A stretch of 54,202 nt of DNA. Origin: Pleurotus ostreatus/Saccharomyces cerevisiae fusant. Lineage: Eukaryota > Opisthokonta. Shown here one piece after another: positions 1-12,100 of the stretch. The stretch spans positions 1-54,202 of the forward strand of contig JAMQCK010000135.1 in assembly GCA_024196135.1 (NCBI GenBank). Reading direction: 5' to 3'. The position numbers and the translations under genes were made by a program. Within the stretch, counting starts at the first letter, position 1, and every line of letters begins with the position of its first letter. The notes beneath the pieces were generated by a model. It was given only the letters and a program-made list of their open reading frames with translations. It had not been told where the DNA came from and searched no databases.

Positions 1-1964
1 AGCTGGGGAGTTTGAAGAGGATGAAGAGGAAGATGCAGGGGATGATCTCCGCGAAGTCGAGGATGATGGCGGCCGTGGTGCGGCCCCTGAAGCGGACCGA
101 CCAGTCGCGGCGCGCGAGGACTACGGCGGGCGTTAGCGACGGGACTGGGACGGGAGCGGGGGAGAGCATACCATGCGAGTCCAACCAGGAGGCGATGCTG
201 GCGCGATAGGACGCGGCGCAGAAGAGGGTGGTCGTGACATTCGGGACGACGCGCTCGGCGTTGTCGATGGAGAGCGCCGGGACCAGCGAGCTCAGCAGCT
301 GGGCTAGCGGCGTCGAGAGGCACAGCACGATCGTGTGCGCGGTCTCGAGGTCGTACACGGCGTCCTTGTCGGGGAGGACGTACTTGACTACGTCGATGGC
401 GGTATCGAAGGCGAAGCAGAGGACGCGCTTGGCCACGTCGACGACGAGCTTGAAGACGCGGCAGGAGACGAGCGTGATCGCGCCGACAGTGATCTCGAGG
501 GCGTAGCGGAGGACGAGCAGGATGTGGGTGACCCCGCAGATGACTTGGGTGACTGCGCGCTGGACCTTGGCGATGGTCTTGTTGATGACTTGGACGGTTG
601 CGCGTGGAAGCTCAGCAATGATCAGGAGGATGAAGTGGGCGGCTTGGGAGGCTGTGCGCTGGAGCTGGGCGGCAGTCAGGTACGTGACTACATAGTGCGT
701 TGCGAGACTACTTACGGATGCAACAGACGAGAGAGGCCATCGAAGGGTACGTGCGGAGGATGATGGGGAAAATTCTGGGAGCTGCAGGATCGTGTCAGCA
801 CAGGTCGCCGACGAAGACGCAGTCCGCATACGCACCCTGCCACTATAGAGCCCGCGCGCTGCCATGTAGACATGCAGCTTGAAGTTATCCGAGTCGGTGG
901 ACATGGGGATGGTATGCGAACGCCCGTCCCAGTTGAAGCGCATCGCCCTCATGACGGGCGGGCGGACGCGGACATCGAGCTGCTTGTCGGGTCAGAAGGC
1001 TGGTACGGTAGGAAGCACATCCAACGCACTGCAATGGGAACGTCGTGGGTGACGCGAGGGGGAGGGGTGCGAAGGTAGACGAGGATGGGCGAGACCGATT
1101 TGGTGGGCGCGTTCTCAGGGGTGACGGTGAATGGGGTCTGAGGGATAATCAGCACGGACGTGCGCAGGGAGAGGGGCTCGGCGCTCACCGTGTCAACGAC
1201 GTAGCCGACGAGGAGCATGAGGGAGAGGATCTGGAGGTAGACGAGGTAGGCAGTGAAGATGTGGTCGTACTGGGTCCAGTCGGGTTGCTGGTCAACGACG
1301 ACGGCGATGTGGGGGAGGTCGGCGTTGTGCTCCTTTGTGGCGATCTCACGGGGCTCGGGGATGGCCATGGCGGGGATCTCTAGGAACGGCAGCGAGGCCG
1401 CCGAAGGCTTTCCCAGCTCGTCTGCGGACTCGAGGGTCTCCATGAGCTGCGCCAGAAATGATGCCCAGGAATTGTCGATGTCGTGGAAGCATCCGACGGG
1501 GGTAACGTCGGACGAGATGAGCGGGCACTGGTCCCGGTGCGCGATTTGGTCGATGATGAAGTTGTGCTCGACGATGTTTTGGCGGCGCTCGAGCAGCGAC
1601 AAGCTATTGCCGCTGCTGTCCCCGACTGGGGAGGCCTGCATCAGGCCGATGATGACTGGAGAGACGAGCATACTGGTGTGCTCGTCCTGGAGGATGCTGA
1701 GTGCTTGCTCTGAGTCGAGGTGGAAGTTCAGGACAAGAGCAATGTCGTGGGTTTCTGGCGCAGGGGAGGGCGTCTAAATGCAGGGGGTTGTTGATAGCTG
1801 TTGTGGCGCCTAAGTGATTTGTTATCAGTGCAGATTCTTTATTGTGATTTTTCCTGATGGCGGCGCGGAGTACGATTTGCCGACTGAATTGCGCGTCGTG
1901 GTTCCCAGCCGCGTGATGCTGGGAGGCTGAGCGGCGTGAAGAGGCTGGAGGACTGACCTGCCAT
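1..1964 (-). CDS. Multi-exon membrane protein of unknown function, 3' end outside the window
   Basis: I do not recognise this protein. Reading right to left, the phase-consistent exons are 1754-1030, 979-836, 781-716 and 664 to the left edge, with introns of 50, 54 and 51 nt that have GTGCGT or GTAAGT donors and, in two cases, a CTGAC branch site. A first exon 1964-1887 starting at ATG 1964 is the best guess but its intron (about 130 nt) is weak. A hydrophobic segment near 1210-1270 (FTAYLVYLQILSLMLLVGYV) and a long hydrophobic, helix-rich stretch in the last exon indicate an integral membrane protein. A conserved-looking block with RFNWDGRSH lies around 900-950. The reading frame is still open at base 1, so the C-terminus is missing. 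The plus-strand ORFs over this region are acidic antisense shadows. Confidence 0.55.
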
Positions 1965-2756
1965 TCCTGCTTTCAAGAGATCAGCATGTACACCTGCAGC
2001 TAGCCTAGGCGGTGCAGCGTACCGCCATCTACCAAAGGGGGGTCAGACTCGACCAAAGCTGAACAGCTGCGTCAGCAGGAAAAATGGGGTCTGAGGTATA
2101 TCCGCTGCTTTTCCAGAACTCTACACGGGGTGCGCCCACTATCGCGTGCGGACACGCCGGTTCGAACATACCTTTCCTGGTCGAGTGAGCCATCCTTCTT
2201 TTGGACGAAATTACGATACCCAGTACTCCCGTGCCCCTCGAACGGACAGCGCGTGGATACCGCGTATCACAGCTGAGCAGCTTCTCGCGATGCATCAAAT
2301 CGGCCATACTGGCAGGAAAGGTAAGCGGCGTGTCCATAAGGGGAAAAGTACAAAGGGGCTCACCTTCTCTACTGCGAGGGCGAGATGGATGTACGGTCTA
2401 GAGTTGAACCGCCTGCGGCCGTTGCAAGCTAGGAAGATGTGAGTAGTGTGCGCACGAAGAGAAAACGTGCTCCGTCTGCGGCCTGAGATATTGATGGACG
2501 GGGACCTGGTCAGCGGACAGGGACGATAACGGAGACGCGCCGCTGCGTTTCCAGCATATATTACGTAGATTCGACAGAGAGGTACACATCGAAGAGGCCG
2601 TGGGCCAAATAAAGGCACCGCCGTAGCGTACATAACCACGGGGAATACTGAGGGCGGGCCTTGCAGTTCTGAGTGCTCACAAGCGATGATTCTGTCTCTG
2701 ACCGGTTTAGCATCAAGCAAAAGAACGAAAAGCAAGAAGTAGCTCACGCAGGAAAA
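1965..2756. other. Intergenic, no supported gene
   Basis: Short ORFs occur on both strands but none shows splice-consistent extension, recognisable domains or coding-like composition. Probably the promoter of the leftward gene plus the 3' flank of the helix-turn-helix gene. Confidence 0.4.
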
Positions 2757-3906
2757 TCAATTCCTCGGGGTCGCTTCCTCAACCAGAAGCTCGCAGAATG
2801 GGATGCGCTTGCGCTCTGGCATGTCCGGGATCATGACTTGCAAAACGCGGGAGAGAAGCTCGGGCTTCAGCTTGCAGTCGAGCGCAAGCTCGACGCATTC
2901 GGCCCGACCCATAAGGTCTTTCTCGCGGAACTTGTTGGCGTAGTTCTGCACCCGAAATTCTCGAAAGAAGTCCTGTTGGATGTCAAACCACATCCATCGC
3001 GGTCAAAAATCGTAATTACCATGCGTTGGCCAGTTAGGCTTGTCGAACGGGCCTCAGAGGGGTCGCAGGTCAGCATAAGCATGCATACTGCCCGGAAGTG
3101 ACGCGTACAGGTGTTCTCGCTGTTCGATCTTGCCCGATATTCGAGAGCTGAGCCGTAGCCTGAGGCTGCCGCCCGGACTCTTCACTCTCGAGGGCCCTTC
3201 CGACGGTGGGCTGTGGAGAGAACAGGGATCAGCAATTGCCGCTATATCGGACATAATTATAAGACTTTACCTGTCTCCGAAATGTGTCCGTGGAAGGATG
3301 GCGAGGGTGCATGGGATACGGGCTATATCCACGTCGAACTCTGCGAGTGGGTCCGCCGTTGGCGGGAGGCAATACCGCGGCCTTGTCGAGCCGCGCGCTA
3401 GCCACAGACGTCTGCGGCTACCTGAGAAAGAGACGATACTGAGGAGAGGCGATCACGTACCAGCCAAATCTGACGTTCCTCCGTGTTCTCTTTTTGACCT
3501 TGTTCGTCCTGTGTACTGTTCGGCTTCACCACAATCACTGTGGCAAATCGTCTACCCTGCGCGTCACGGCGGCGATTCTTGACCTCCTGAACACAGTCAG
3601 CCCCCAGTGCCTCTCGTTTGCGTGCAGAGGACGCACCAGAATCTGGGGATACCTCCCTGCGAATTCCCTACTGACATACTTGTAGTCTTCCTTGACGTTG
3701 TCCTTCTCCTTGTAGTTGTTGATTACACAGCGCCGGACGGACGCCCCTGTTCCATGGCCTAGCTCCGTAGCGATCTGAGCGCGCGAACGACCCCACTTGT
3801 CCATGATGCGTGCCATGGCGCGCTCCTTCCGGTTGTAAATCCTCCCATCCACTGCATGTGTCGTTGACGTTGGACCTGCCGATGGTGTCGGTGGAGGAGT
3901 GGGCAT
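2757..3906 (-). CDS. Helix-turn-helix-like, putative DNA-binding protein
   Basis: ATG 3906 opens a 77-codon exon (3906-3676). After a Pro/Thr-rich leader, the segment RIYNRKERAMARIMDKWGRS followed by RAQIATELGHG and SVRRCVINNY reads like a helix-turn-helix or homeodomain-like fold: two helices, a turn, then a basic recognition helix. Later exons are inferred at 3586-3461, 3417-3271, 3210-3089, a 19-nt microexon 3038-3020, and 2972-2757 (ending in LLVEEATPRN). All junctions are phase-consistent, but the microexon and its AAG acceptor are doubtful. The middle is basic and low-complexity; the last exon is helical with charged residues. A nuclear DNA-binding role is inference. Partner and target are unknown. 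Confidence 0.5.
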
Positions 3907-4426
3907 GCTCTCGCTTCGTGACTAGATACATTGTTGAGCGAGGCCGTCGCCGCAAACTCAAGGGGTACTCACCATCGTGGTTCCCTGCAGTGTCGAACGA
4001 AAGAGGCACGGCGCTAGAAACGGAGCGGATGGCGGTAGGTAACAGAAATTTGAGATACGGGCCTGGTCGGAAGCAGCGCCGAGGGCGCGCAGCTTAAAGT
4101 GTATGTGATTGGAGCCATAAGGCTGCGCGATGCATGCAGGATGATCAGCGATTCCGAGCGAACCTTGCACGCAACACTACTGGATTCCCTAAACATCTTG
4201 AGGCCATCAATAACCATGTCCGTCATGCACAAGCGCCCCCCTCCCCCCCTTGCATCTCAACGACCGTCCTTCGAAAACCTCATAGAAGGCGCTCTGCGCA
4301 CAAGTGCCGAGATAGGCGCTCACGTCCCCTGAGACGGCGCACCTTCTTCCCATTCAGCGGCGATACAAGGGCTCACCGATGCTCAGATAAACTGCGCGCG
4401 AGGTAGCCCCTCCTTCGTTCGTCGCA
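3907..4426. other. Divergent promoter region between HTH gene and RBR ligase
   Basis: The flanking genes start outward from this 520-bp interval, so it should hold both promoters. I see no clear TATA box and no additional supported ORF. Confidence 0.4.
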
Positions 4427-5885
4427 ATGGCTGCCAACCCCGACCTCGATCGCGTTACCGCGCGCCTCGTCGCCGAGCTTGCCCTCGAGGATCTTGCCGC
4501 GATCAATGGCCGTCGCAAGGGTAAAGCGCGTGAAGATGTTCCACCGACGGACGAGGACGTGGCGATGGCGGAGCAGTTGCTGATCTACGAGGCGATGTTG
4601 CAAGCGATGGACGACTTCCGTTTCGCGGAGAGCTTGGACGACGCGCTGGAGGCCGATGCGAGAGTGCTGGCAGCGGAGCAGGCGGCGATGGATGACCGGC
4701 GATTTGCTGAAGCTCTGGCGAATGGGCACGATCTGCCGCACAGATCAAGAGCGCAGGAGCTAGCGGAACAAGGCTGTGTCGAAGTAGAGCCCGGGTGAGT
4801 GTACAGCGCAAGCGGCAGAGACCAAGGACTCACTGGCGTGCGATCGATTCCAGCACAGACGCCAGATCGACAGGCGCGACCAACCCCGCAACCCCCTCGA
4901 CAAGCAATCTGGGAGGAACGACAGAGTTAGTCAAGGTTCAGCTACTGCAAACGATAAGCCCGCTGACCACCATCTAGTCGCATCATCATCGAATGCATCG
5001 TCTGCATGGACGATATCGCGACCCAACAGCGTGTCCAAGGCCCCTGCGGCCACTTCTACTGCCGCGGCTGCACCCGCCAACTCGTTACTGCGGCTCTCCA
5101 GGACGAGTCCCTCTGGCCTCTCCGCTGCGACAATCGCCCCCTCCCCATCCCCGCCATCCGCGCCCTCCTTGACAGCGCCACCCAACGCACCTTCGACGCC
5201 AAGTCCGCCGAACTCGGCACGCCCGCCACGCGCCGCCTCTACTGCCCTAACGCTACCTGCTCCCACTTCCTCGGCGCGACTGACCCAGACGGCCCACGCG
5301 CCGACGTCCGCTGTCCGCGCTGCAGCGCCCTCGCATGTTCGTGCTGCAAGGAAAGCGCACACCCGGGGGCGGCGTGCGGCGAGAACCAGGCCGCGGAAGC
5401 TGTCCGCGCGCTCGCGCGCGCGTCCGGCTGGCAAACGTGCCCCGAGTGCAAGAACATCGTCGAGCTCAGCCAGGGCTGCTTCCACATGACGTGCCGCTGC
5501 CGCGCGCAGTTCTGCTACCTCTGCGCGGCGCGGTGGAAGAATTGCAGATGTCGGCAGTGGGACGAGGGCCGGCTCTTGGACACTGCACATCTGCGGGTGG
5601 AGAACGAGCTAGGGGCGAGAGCGCGCCAGGCGGCGCCGGATGTCTTCAGGGAAAGGGTCGCGCAGCGGGTGGAGAGGCTGAGATACAACCACGATTGCGG
5701 GGCGGATGGGCATAGGTGGCGCAAGCAGTACGGTGGCGGTCGTTGTGAGAGCTGTCACGATCGTCTAGCGCTGTTTCTCTTGGTGAGTACCACGGAACTA
5801 CGGACGCACCGTGCTAAGCGATCCTCAGTTCTGCAGAGACTGCGCGATGGCGGCTTGCGTACGGTGTGCGCGCAATAGGCTGTGA
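4427..5885 (+). CDS. RBR (RING1-IBR-RING2) E3 ubiquitin ligase
   Basis: Predicted E3 ligase that receives ubiquitin from an E2 onto a catalytic cysteine before transfer to substrate. Four exons, 4427-4794, 4854-4925, 4978-5782 and 5829-5885, give 433 residues. After an acidic helical N-terminus come RING1 (CIVCMDD then CGHFYCRGC), an IBR domain (CPNATC, CPRCSALACSCC, then HPGAAC) and RING2 (CPECKNIVELSQGCFHMTC then CRAQFCYLC). The expected catalytic cysteine, in the GC of GCFHMTC, is about residue 314. The last exon adds a cysteine-rich tail (FCRDCAMAACVRCARNRL). The final RING1 ligand position reads LRCDN, where relatives, including the second RBR gene here, have LRCC; the missing cysteine may weaken one zinc site. 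Substrate is unknown. Confidence 0.88.
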
Positions 5886-6027
5886 GCCATTCAAACTGAC
5901 CGATATTCCATCTTGACGGAGGGTCTGGCTTTCTTCTTGAGTAACACCAAAGGGTGTATGACGGTAGCCGAACGCGAATCCACATTGAAGAAGATGGTAT
6001 GTATACAACGCGCAACCGAGCCCATCT

Positions 6028-7662
6028 TCACATAAAATACTGCGTTTGATTCTGTAACGATCGCGTTAGCGTACGACAAGCATATCATGGACCGTTATTT
6101 GAAGCCAAGAGGACTTGTGAGCACTCACCACTCCCCTTCCCCCCACTCCCCCGTCCCTTTCATTCTCGGCTGCGGCACCATACACCGTAAACACCCGTTC
6201 CCCGTCTTCCCGTATGGTCAATATCGACGCGAGATTCCCACACCGGTAGCAGTAGTTCGGCGCGGACCACACGGTGACGAGGGAGGAGTCGAACATGTAT
6301 TTGTAGCCTTCTTGGATGAGCTGGTGCGCGCGGGCGATGAGGCGGAGGGCGTTGGTGTGGTTGAACTGGGGGAGGGTGGGATTGGCGACGTCAGCCTGCT
6401 GATCGTAGCTACGCGGGAAGGGAACCTAGCGTACCTCTCTTGTGACGGACTCGCCAAACAACCACCCCGCACCGCGAGGACTGACGGCCCAGTTGTCGAC
6501 CTCGTCGGGGTCGGACCACATGAGGTCTGGGAGGTGTGTGTGTATGAGCTTATGGCCAACAGAGGTGGAGGTACGTTCAAGAAGGCCGTGAGGTGTAGCG
6601 AGGGAGGATAGAGGAGGACCGTAGCTTATTGGGGGCGAAGTTTATGTTGGGAGTCGGACAGAAGCTGGACAGCCGCCGAAGATGGTCTCCGCAGACGACG
6701 GGAAACCCAAGGATCCTTGGGAAGTAGGTCGGTGGTAAATGTCGGACAAGAAGTTGGCAGGTTCGGGGGGTCTTGACATGAACATCCCCGGTGATAAGCC
6801 GGAGTCCCGGTGGAAGATGCGGGGGTACAGGGAGCGAGAGAGAGAGCATATCGGAGAGGGTGTTGAGGTGAGACGTACCACACAGCGCGCCTTCATGAGG
6901 GATCTCCTGCGCGCGCGACAGCACGCGGATCTGATCTAGTGTTCGTATGTCGGGGGAGAGGCCGCCGTGCACGCATAGGGTCTCGCCATCGATGATCTGC
7001 GATGCGAATGAGAGGAGGGGAGGGGGAATGCACCTGCGCACGCACGGCAGCGAGGTTGAGGTAGTCGAAGACGTTGCAGCAGGCCTTCCACACGGTCGCG
7101 CTCCCGTACTTCTGTTGGCATTCGTCTGGGCGCGCGTCAGAACTGTCCAGGAGATGAGGTACTGCCACGCACCATAGAACCCGTACACCTGCGTGATCTG
7201 CCTGCTCTCGTGGTTCCCGCGCAGGAGCGAGACCTTGTCGGGGTATCTTCGATCGCGTCATGAGCGTGCGTTCCCCCTCCCCGCATCCATAGCGCAAGAC
7301 GAAGTACCTTGCCTTCAGCGCAAGAAGCAGGGACACCGTCTCCAAGCTATAGTGTCCGCGATCGACAAAGTCACCCTGGTAAGCGCTCAGCGCGTCGGCC
7401 CGCGCAACGAGCAACACGTACGTGCCATGAAGATGTAGCTAGTGTCGGGTATGTCGCCCCCCTTCCTCAGGAGCTCCAGCAGGTCCCAGAACTGCCCGTG
7501 GATGTCGCCGCAGATCGTGACCGGGCTGGAGACGGGCTGAATGTTGGATTCCTCGAGCAGGATGGCGCGGACGCGCTCGCAAAGTATCTTCATTTCGGGC
7601 TCGGACAGGTGTTTGCAGCTCATGAGCTGGTCTATCCAGCGGTCTGGGTTGTATAGCGACAT
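6028..7662 (-). CDS. PP2A-superfamily Ser/Thr phosphatase catalytic subunit (PP6/Sit4/Ppg1-like)
   Basis: Metal-dependent protein phosphatase of the PPP family. Eight exons, 7662-7426, 7375-7308, 7246-7173, 7125-7046, 6996-6879, 6526-6435, 6365-6129 and 6051-6028, sum exactly to 309 residues, the usual length. The PPP signatures are [13 protein letters not shown] and [11 protein letters not shown]; other conserved motifs include [30 protein letters not shown] and [13 protein letters not shown]. The [13 protein letters not shown] stretch is closest to PP6-type enzymes. Three oddities: intron 1 begins with GC rather than GT, the fifth intron is 352 nt against about 50 nt for most of the others, and the tail reads TQYFM instead of the usual YFL whose leucine is carboxymethylated. 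It probably acts with regulatory subunits in nutrient or cell-cycle signalling (family knowledge). Confidence 0.9.
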
Positions 7663-9148
7663 GGTGTGGATGGGCGATGGGAAAGTGCAATGAACGTTCA
7701 AGACAAGCGCGCCACTCGAATCATCAATCCATCCTGCACTTTATTTGTGTGTCACGCAGCGAAATTCGGCAAAATCCCTCTAAGTTGCTAGCTCGTTGAA
7801 GGCAGAGGTTGGCAGCTTGAGCTGAGCGAAGAGAGTAGCTTAGCTTGGATGTTAGATCTTTTTTGAGTGGTACTACGAGACTGCTCAGATCAGGGGAATT
7901 GCTATTATTCTTACTTGATGGCAGCCAGCAAGGCATGCAACTGCACACAGCAGTATGACTGACGTAGAAGTAGACAAGGTATCGTTTGTCATTGATATGG
8001 TACAAGAGATACTACGCGACTATAATTTGGGGCCCGCCGCCCTGGGCAAGGTCTCGAGAAGGGAAGGTGGTTACCCTACCTCAGTGTTGGATTATCATGC
8101 CTAGGGACCATGTCTGTGCGTCCAGTGCACCTAGAGCGGCACGCAATGATGCATACGCGCATCCGACGCGGACAAAGGTTCGAGAGAGGTGCAATGATGA
8201 GCGTAAAACGAAAGGACGAGCGTTACAATTGTCACGCAGCAGAAACGTGGGGTCACGCGTACAGGGCGCAGCAGCAGGACCTTCCTCCCTTCTCCTGCTA
8301 CCATATAGCTTGCTGGTGTCCATGCGTGCAAGTCTGCCACGACGCGTACCCCCTTCTTGAAACGCAAAACCTGATTGATACGAAGCTTACGCCACCCATT
8401 ACCAAAGGAAGGAACCGCGTGGCAGAACAATAGGCGACAAACAAGATCACACAACTGTATTGTCTGCGGCAGCACCGGGTATTCGGACACACCTGAAAGT
8501 CACTTGACGATGGCAAGAAGTTGTGCAGATGACGAGCCATGATATTCTGGTGATACGCCTCGTGTTGGGGCGCAAGGAATCGTGTGGCAGCGACGGGGCC
8601 GCTTGCCGTGCCATGACCTGGCCGTCCTCCATTACGATCTTCTGATTGCTGTGCCATGATCTTTCCCAGCCTATACAGCTGCTCTTCTGCAGGCCGTGAT
8701 CCCTACCCGCGTGAGTCATTCAATTCGAAGTCCGCGCTGTTCCCTTTGACGAACGTTATCAGTTAGGCGCCGCGAGAGCTGCCTCTGCCCGGGAGGTGGG
8801 GAGCCTGTGGGGGCTCATTTCTTGCTCTCAAGAGAGCATGAGAACTCATCGGAACCCTTTCCGCGCGCCCAGTGGCGGAGGGAGCACCTACCCATCGCGG
8901 AAACATGGGGGCACCCAAAAGGGGGTATCTTCGCCGCAGTGGACCCTTATTGTTATTCGAACCGCGCGCCCACAGACCACCCGCCCTTGTTCCCAGGCTG
9001 GTCCGCGCACGATAAAACCCGGCGCCCTTTCTTCGCCCCCCTTCCACACCTTTCCTGCGACGCCCACATTTGCGCGCATAACCATCTCGCTCGTCCCGGC
9101 CCAAGCCCTTTGACTCTCAAGCTTAGGGCGCTCTCAACGCCATATACG
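7663..9148. other. 1.5-kb intergenic region, no supported gene
   Basis: This lies between two divergently transcribed genes. ORFs of 80-120 codons exist on both strands but lack domains or splice-consistent neighbours. A TATA-like GATAAAA sits near 9010, about 140 nt upstream of the next gene. The region could hide a non-coding RNA or a decayed gene; I cannot show either. Confidence 0.4.
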
Positions 9149-12100
9149 ATGGACCCCCCATCGCTCGACGCCGTCTTGGCGTCTATCCAGATGGTCGGCA
9201 CCACCATCCAGACCATCTTCCGCGTCCTCTACCACATCCAGTACTCCTTCGCCGAGGCCCTCGGCTTCGTCTTTCCCCCCGAGCCCACCGAATTCGATCA
9301 GGTTTCTGACTATGTCGTCCCTTTCCTTCAATATGCTCGCACGTTGTACGATGCGCTCCCCGGCGACACGACCGCGATCGACTTCAATACCATCCCGGAA
9401 CTTCTCACCATCCTCTGGCCCGTGGTCGCGGCGATGCTCGTCGCGGTACGTCTATCCTCCGTTGCACAATGACTAGGATTGCTAACTCGTCCTTTGCCAC
9501 AGGCCTCCTTGACGCTCTTCGGCCCCAACCGCTTAACCCTCCACATCTCCACGGTGTACTTCCTGGTCATCGCCTCTGTCAGTCCCGTGTTTCCGGCCTT
9601 GCCACACCTCTTCCTCGGCCGAACCTATCCTAACCACCCTCCCCCAGATCCCCCTCGTCCGCAACTACAACATGCCCGGGCTCTACCGCATCATGATCGA
9701 AGACGCGATATCTCCTCCGTTCGAGCACAGAATGTCGCCTTATGCGCTCGCGGTGCCGGACTGGACCGTGCTGGCGTCCCCGGTGCAGCTATGGAACATC
9801 CTGACGAATATCGCCCACAACTACGAACTCATCCTCTTCTACATCCGGGAGATAGCGTTTCTGGGGTACACCTGGGAGAAGGACCTGGCCCACTTTGCCG
9901 TGCGGTTCCTCCTGCTGGCTGCGGGGGCGCAGCTTGGACTGGCTTCGGTGAGTGCCTTTTACTTTTCTGGGCGCGCACGGGCCTACTTTCTCGGGCACAT
10001 GACTACCGCTCGATTTCTGACCATTGAACGCCTTGCTGACCCACCCTCCCCAACCCTCCCCAGCACACCATCTTCGTCTGGGTGTACTGGACTCTCCGGA
10101 CCATCCTCGCCGCTATTTGCCTACCCTTCAAGATCGCCGCCATCCTGCTGAACCATGTTAAGCCGGACTTGCGCGAGCAGGTCGAGCGCTCCCTCAAGGA
10201 TCTTGTTATCTCGCGCCAGGACATCAAGGCCTACCTGGTCGAGAAACTGGGGATCACCCCGGCCGATGACGATGCCGGGTTCAACGAGCGCGCGCACGCT
10301 CTCACGCTCGCGACGCGGGAGGAGATCCTGGCTAGGAAGGTGCGTGTGTGCTGCCTCGGTGTTACGGTTCACCTTCGTGCGGTGGACGTCGCTGCCTTTT
10401 ACGTGGGGCCTGCCACACCTGCTATGGCGGCGGCGGGCGCGTTGTGTGCGGGGAGCTGGCTTAATGGCCCTTTTACGTTATGGTTCATTATCGCTGCCTC
10501 GTGTTTTCTCACGTTGCATGTTGACTTTCCTCCATCCCCTCGTTCACCTCGGACATCCCATCCCCGTGCTTGCCCTCAGTCCTCCCGAGCTTGATCTCGG
10601 ACTCCCCATGCTGACTTTCGTCTCCAGCGCATCCTGCCCGACGCGCCCGCCTCCAACACGGAACTGGACAACGATGCCGATCAACTCTCTTCTTCCTCCG
10701 ACGAAGACGAACATGCCGTCGAAGATGAACCCGTCAGCGTCAACGCAGATGAGGCCGTCGGCGTCAACGAAGATGTACCCGCCATCGTCAACGAGGACGA
10801 ACCCGCTATCGTCAACGAGGACGAACCCGCAATCGTCAACGACATCGAACCCGCCATCGTCAACGAGATCGAACCCGTCAGCGTAAACGAGGACGTACCA
10901 GTTAGCGTCGAACACGAACCCGTCAGCGTCAACGAAGCCGAAGCCGCCAGCGTCAACGAGGACGAATCCGTCAGCGTCGACGTCGAGCATCAAGTTGCCA
11001 GCGTCCACGAGGATGCACCCGTCGGCGCCAACGTCGAGACGGACGTCAACCCCTCTCCTCCTCCCCCTACATCGCCTCCTACCACCCTTCCGTCGCCCCA
11101 TGCCTCCGAGGCTTCAGGTGCGTTGCCCTCCTTCTGTACTCAGGACCATAGTTGGCTAACCAACGAGCCTTAGATACCGACTCTGACGCCGAGGGCGAGC
11201 ATTCCGAGCAACCCGAAGAATCCGAACACTCTGTCTCCGAGGACGAGCAATCCGACCAGTCTGAGGACTCGTCGACGACCCTGAACCAGCCCGCTTCCGC
11301 GATCGAGGACAAGGAGGAAGAGTCCGATGAGGACATGGACGAAGAGCCCGTCGAGCACGAGGAGGCGGTCGAGCAAGTCAATGCCCCTAATGCCGAGCCT
11401 ACCGACGTCCAGGCTGAGCCCGTCAGCACCGTCGACATCACTCCCGACGATGCGCTCTACGCCGAATACGTCAACGACTTCGATGTCTCCACCGAGACAC
11501 CCGACATTGAGGACAACGTCCCGTTCGTCGAGTACGCCGTTCCGTCCACCGAGTACATCACTCCTTCCGCCCAGGACATCGACTCCAACGCCGACTACGA
11601 CAACGCCGCCTTCGACATGGCAGAGTTCTCTGAGCCAATCGCCCAGGACTTCTCCGAGCGGGCTGTCCAAGAGGACGACCAAGCCGCCGAGGAGCAAACC
11701 GTTCCGGATGCGCTATCGGACGTGCCCTCGATTTTCGACCTACTATCCATCCCCTCCCCCGATGAGGCCTCGACGCCATCGGCGTCTGGTGCGTGGCTAG
11801 TGCCCGTCCATGACCAGTGACTGACCCGTTCGTGCAGAGCTTGGCACCGATGCCCCCACCGAGACGTACACCACGTTCGACGACGCAGGCTACGAAGCCT
11901 TCACCCCGAACACCGTCCCCGAACCATCCCAAGAAGTCCTCTACTCGGCCCAACCTGATTTCCCAGACATGTTTGACGAGGACAAGTTCAGGCTTATGCG
12001 TGCGTTACCCGTCGTGCTAGACTCCTTTCAGCCACTGATCTGATATCCGCTTAGAACTCGCACAGCAGAACGCGATGTACTTCAATACCTTGTACCAGAG

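Noticed and set aside
335..763. Acidic 142-codon plus-strand frame
   Set aside because: It is antisense to the hydrophobic last exon of the membrane protein gene, whose frame is open and splice-consistent.
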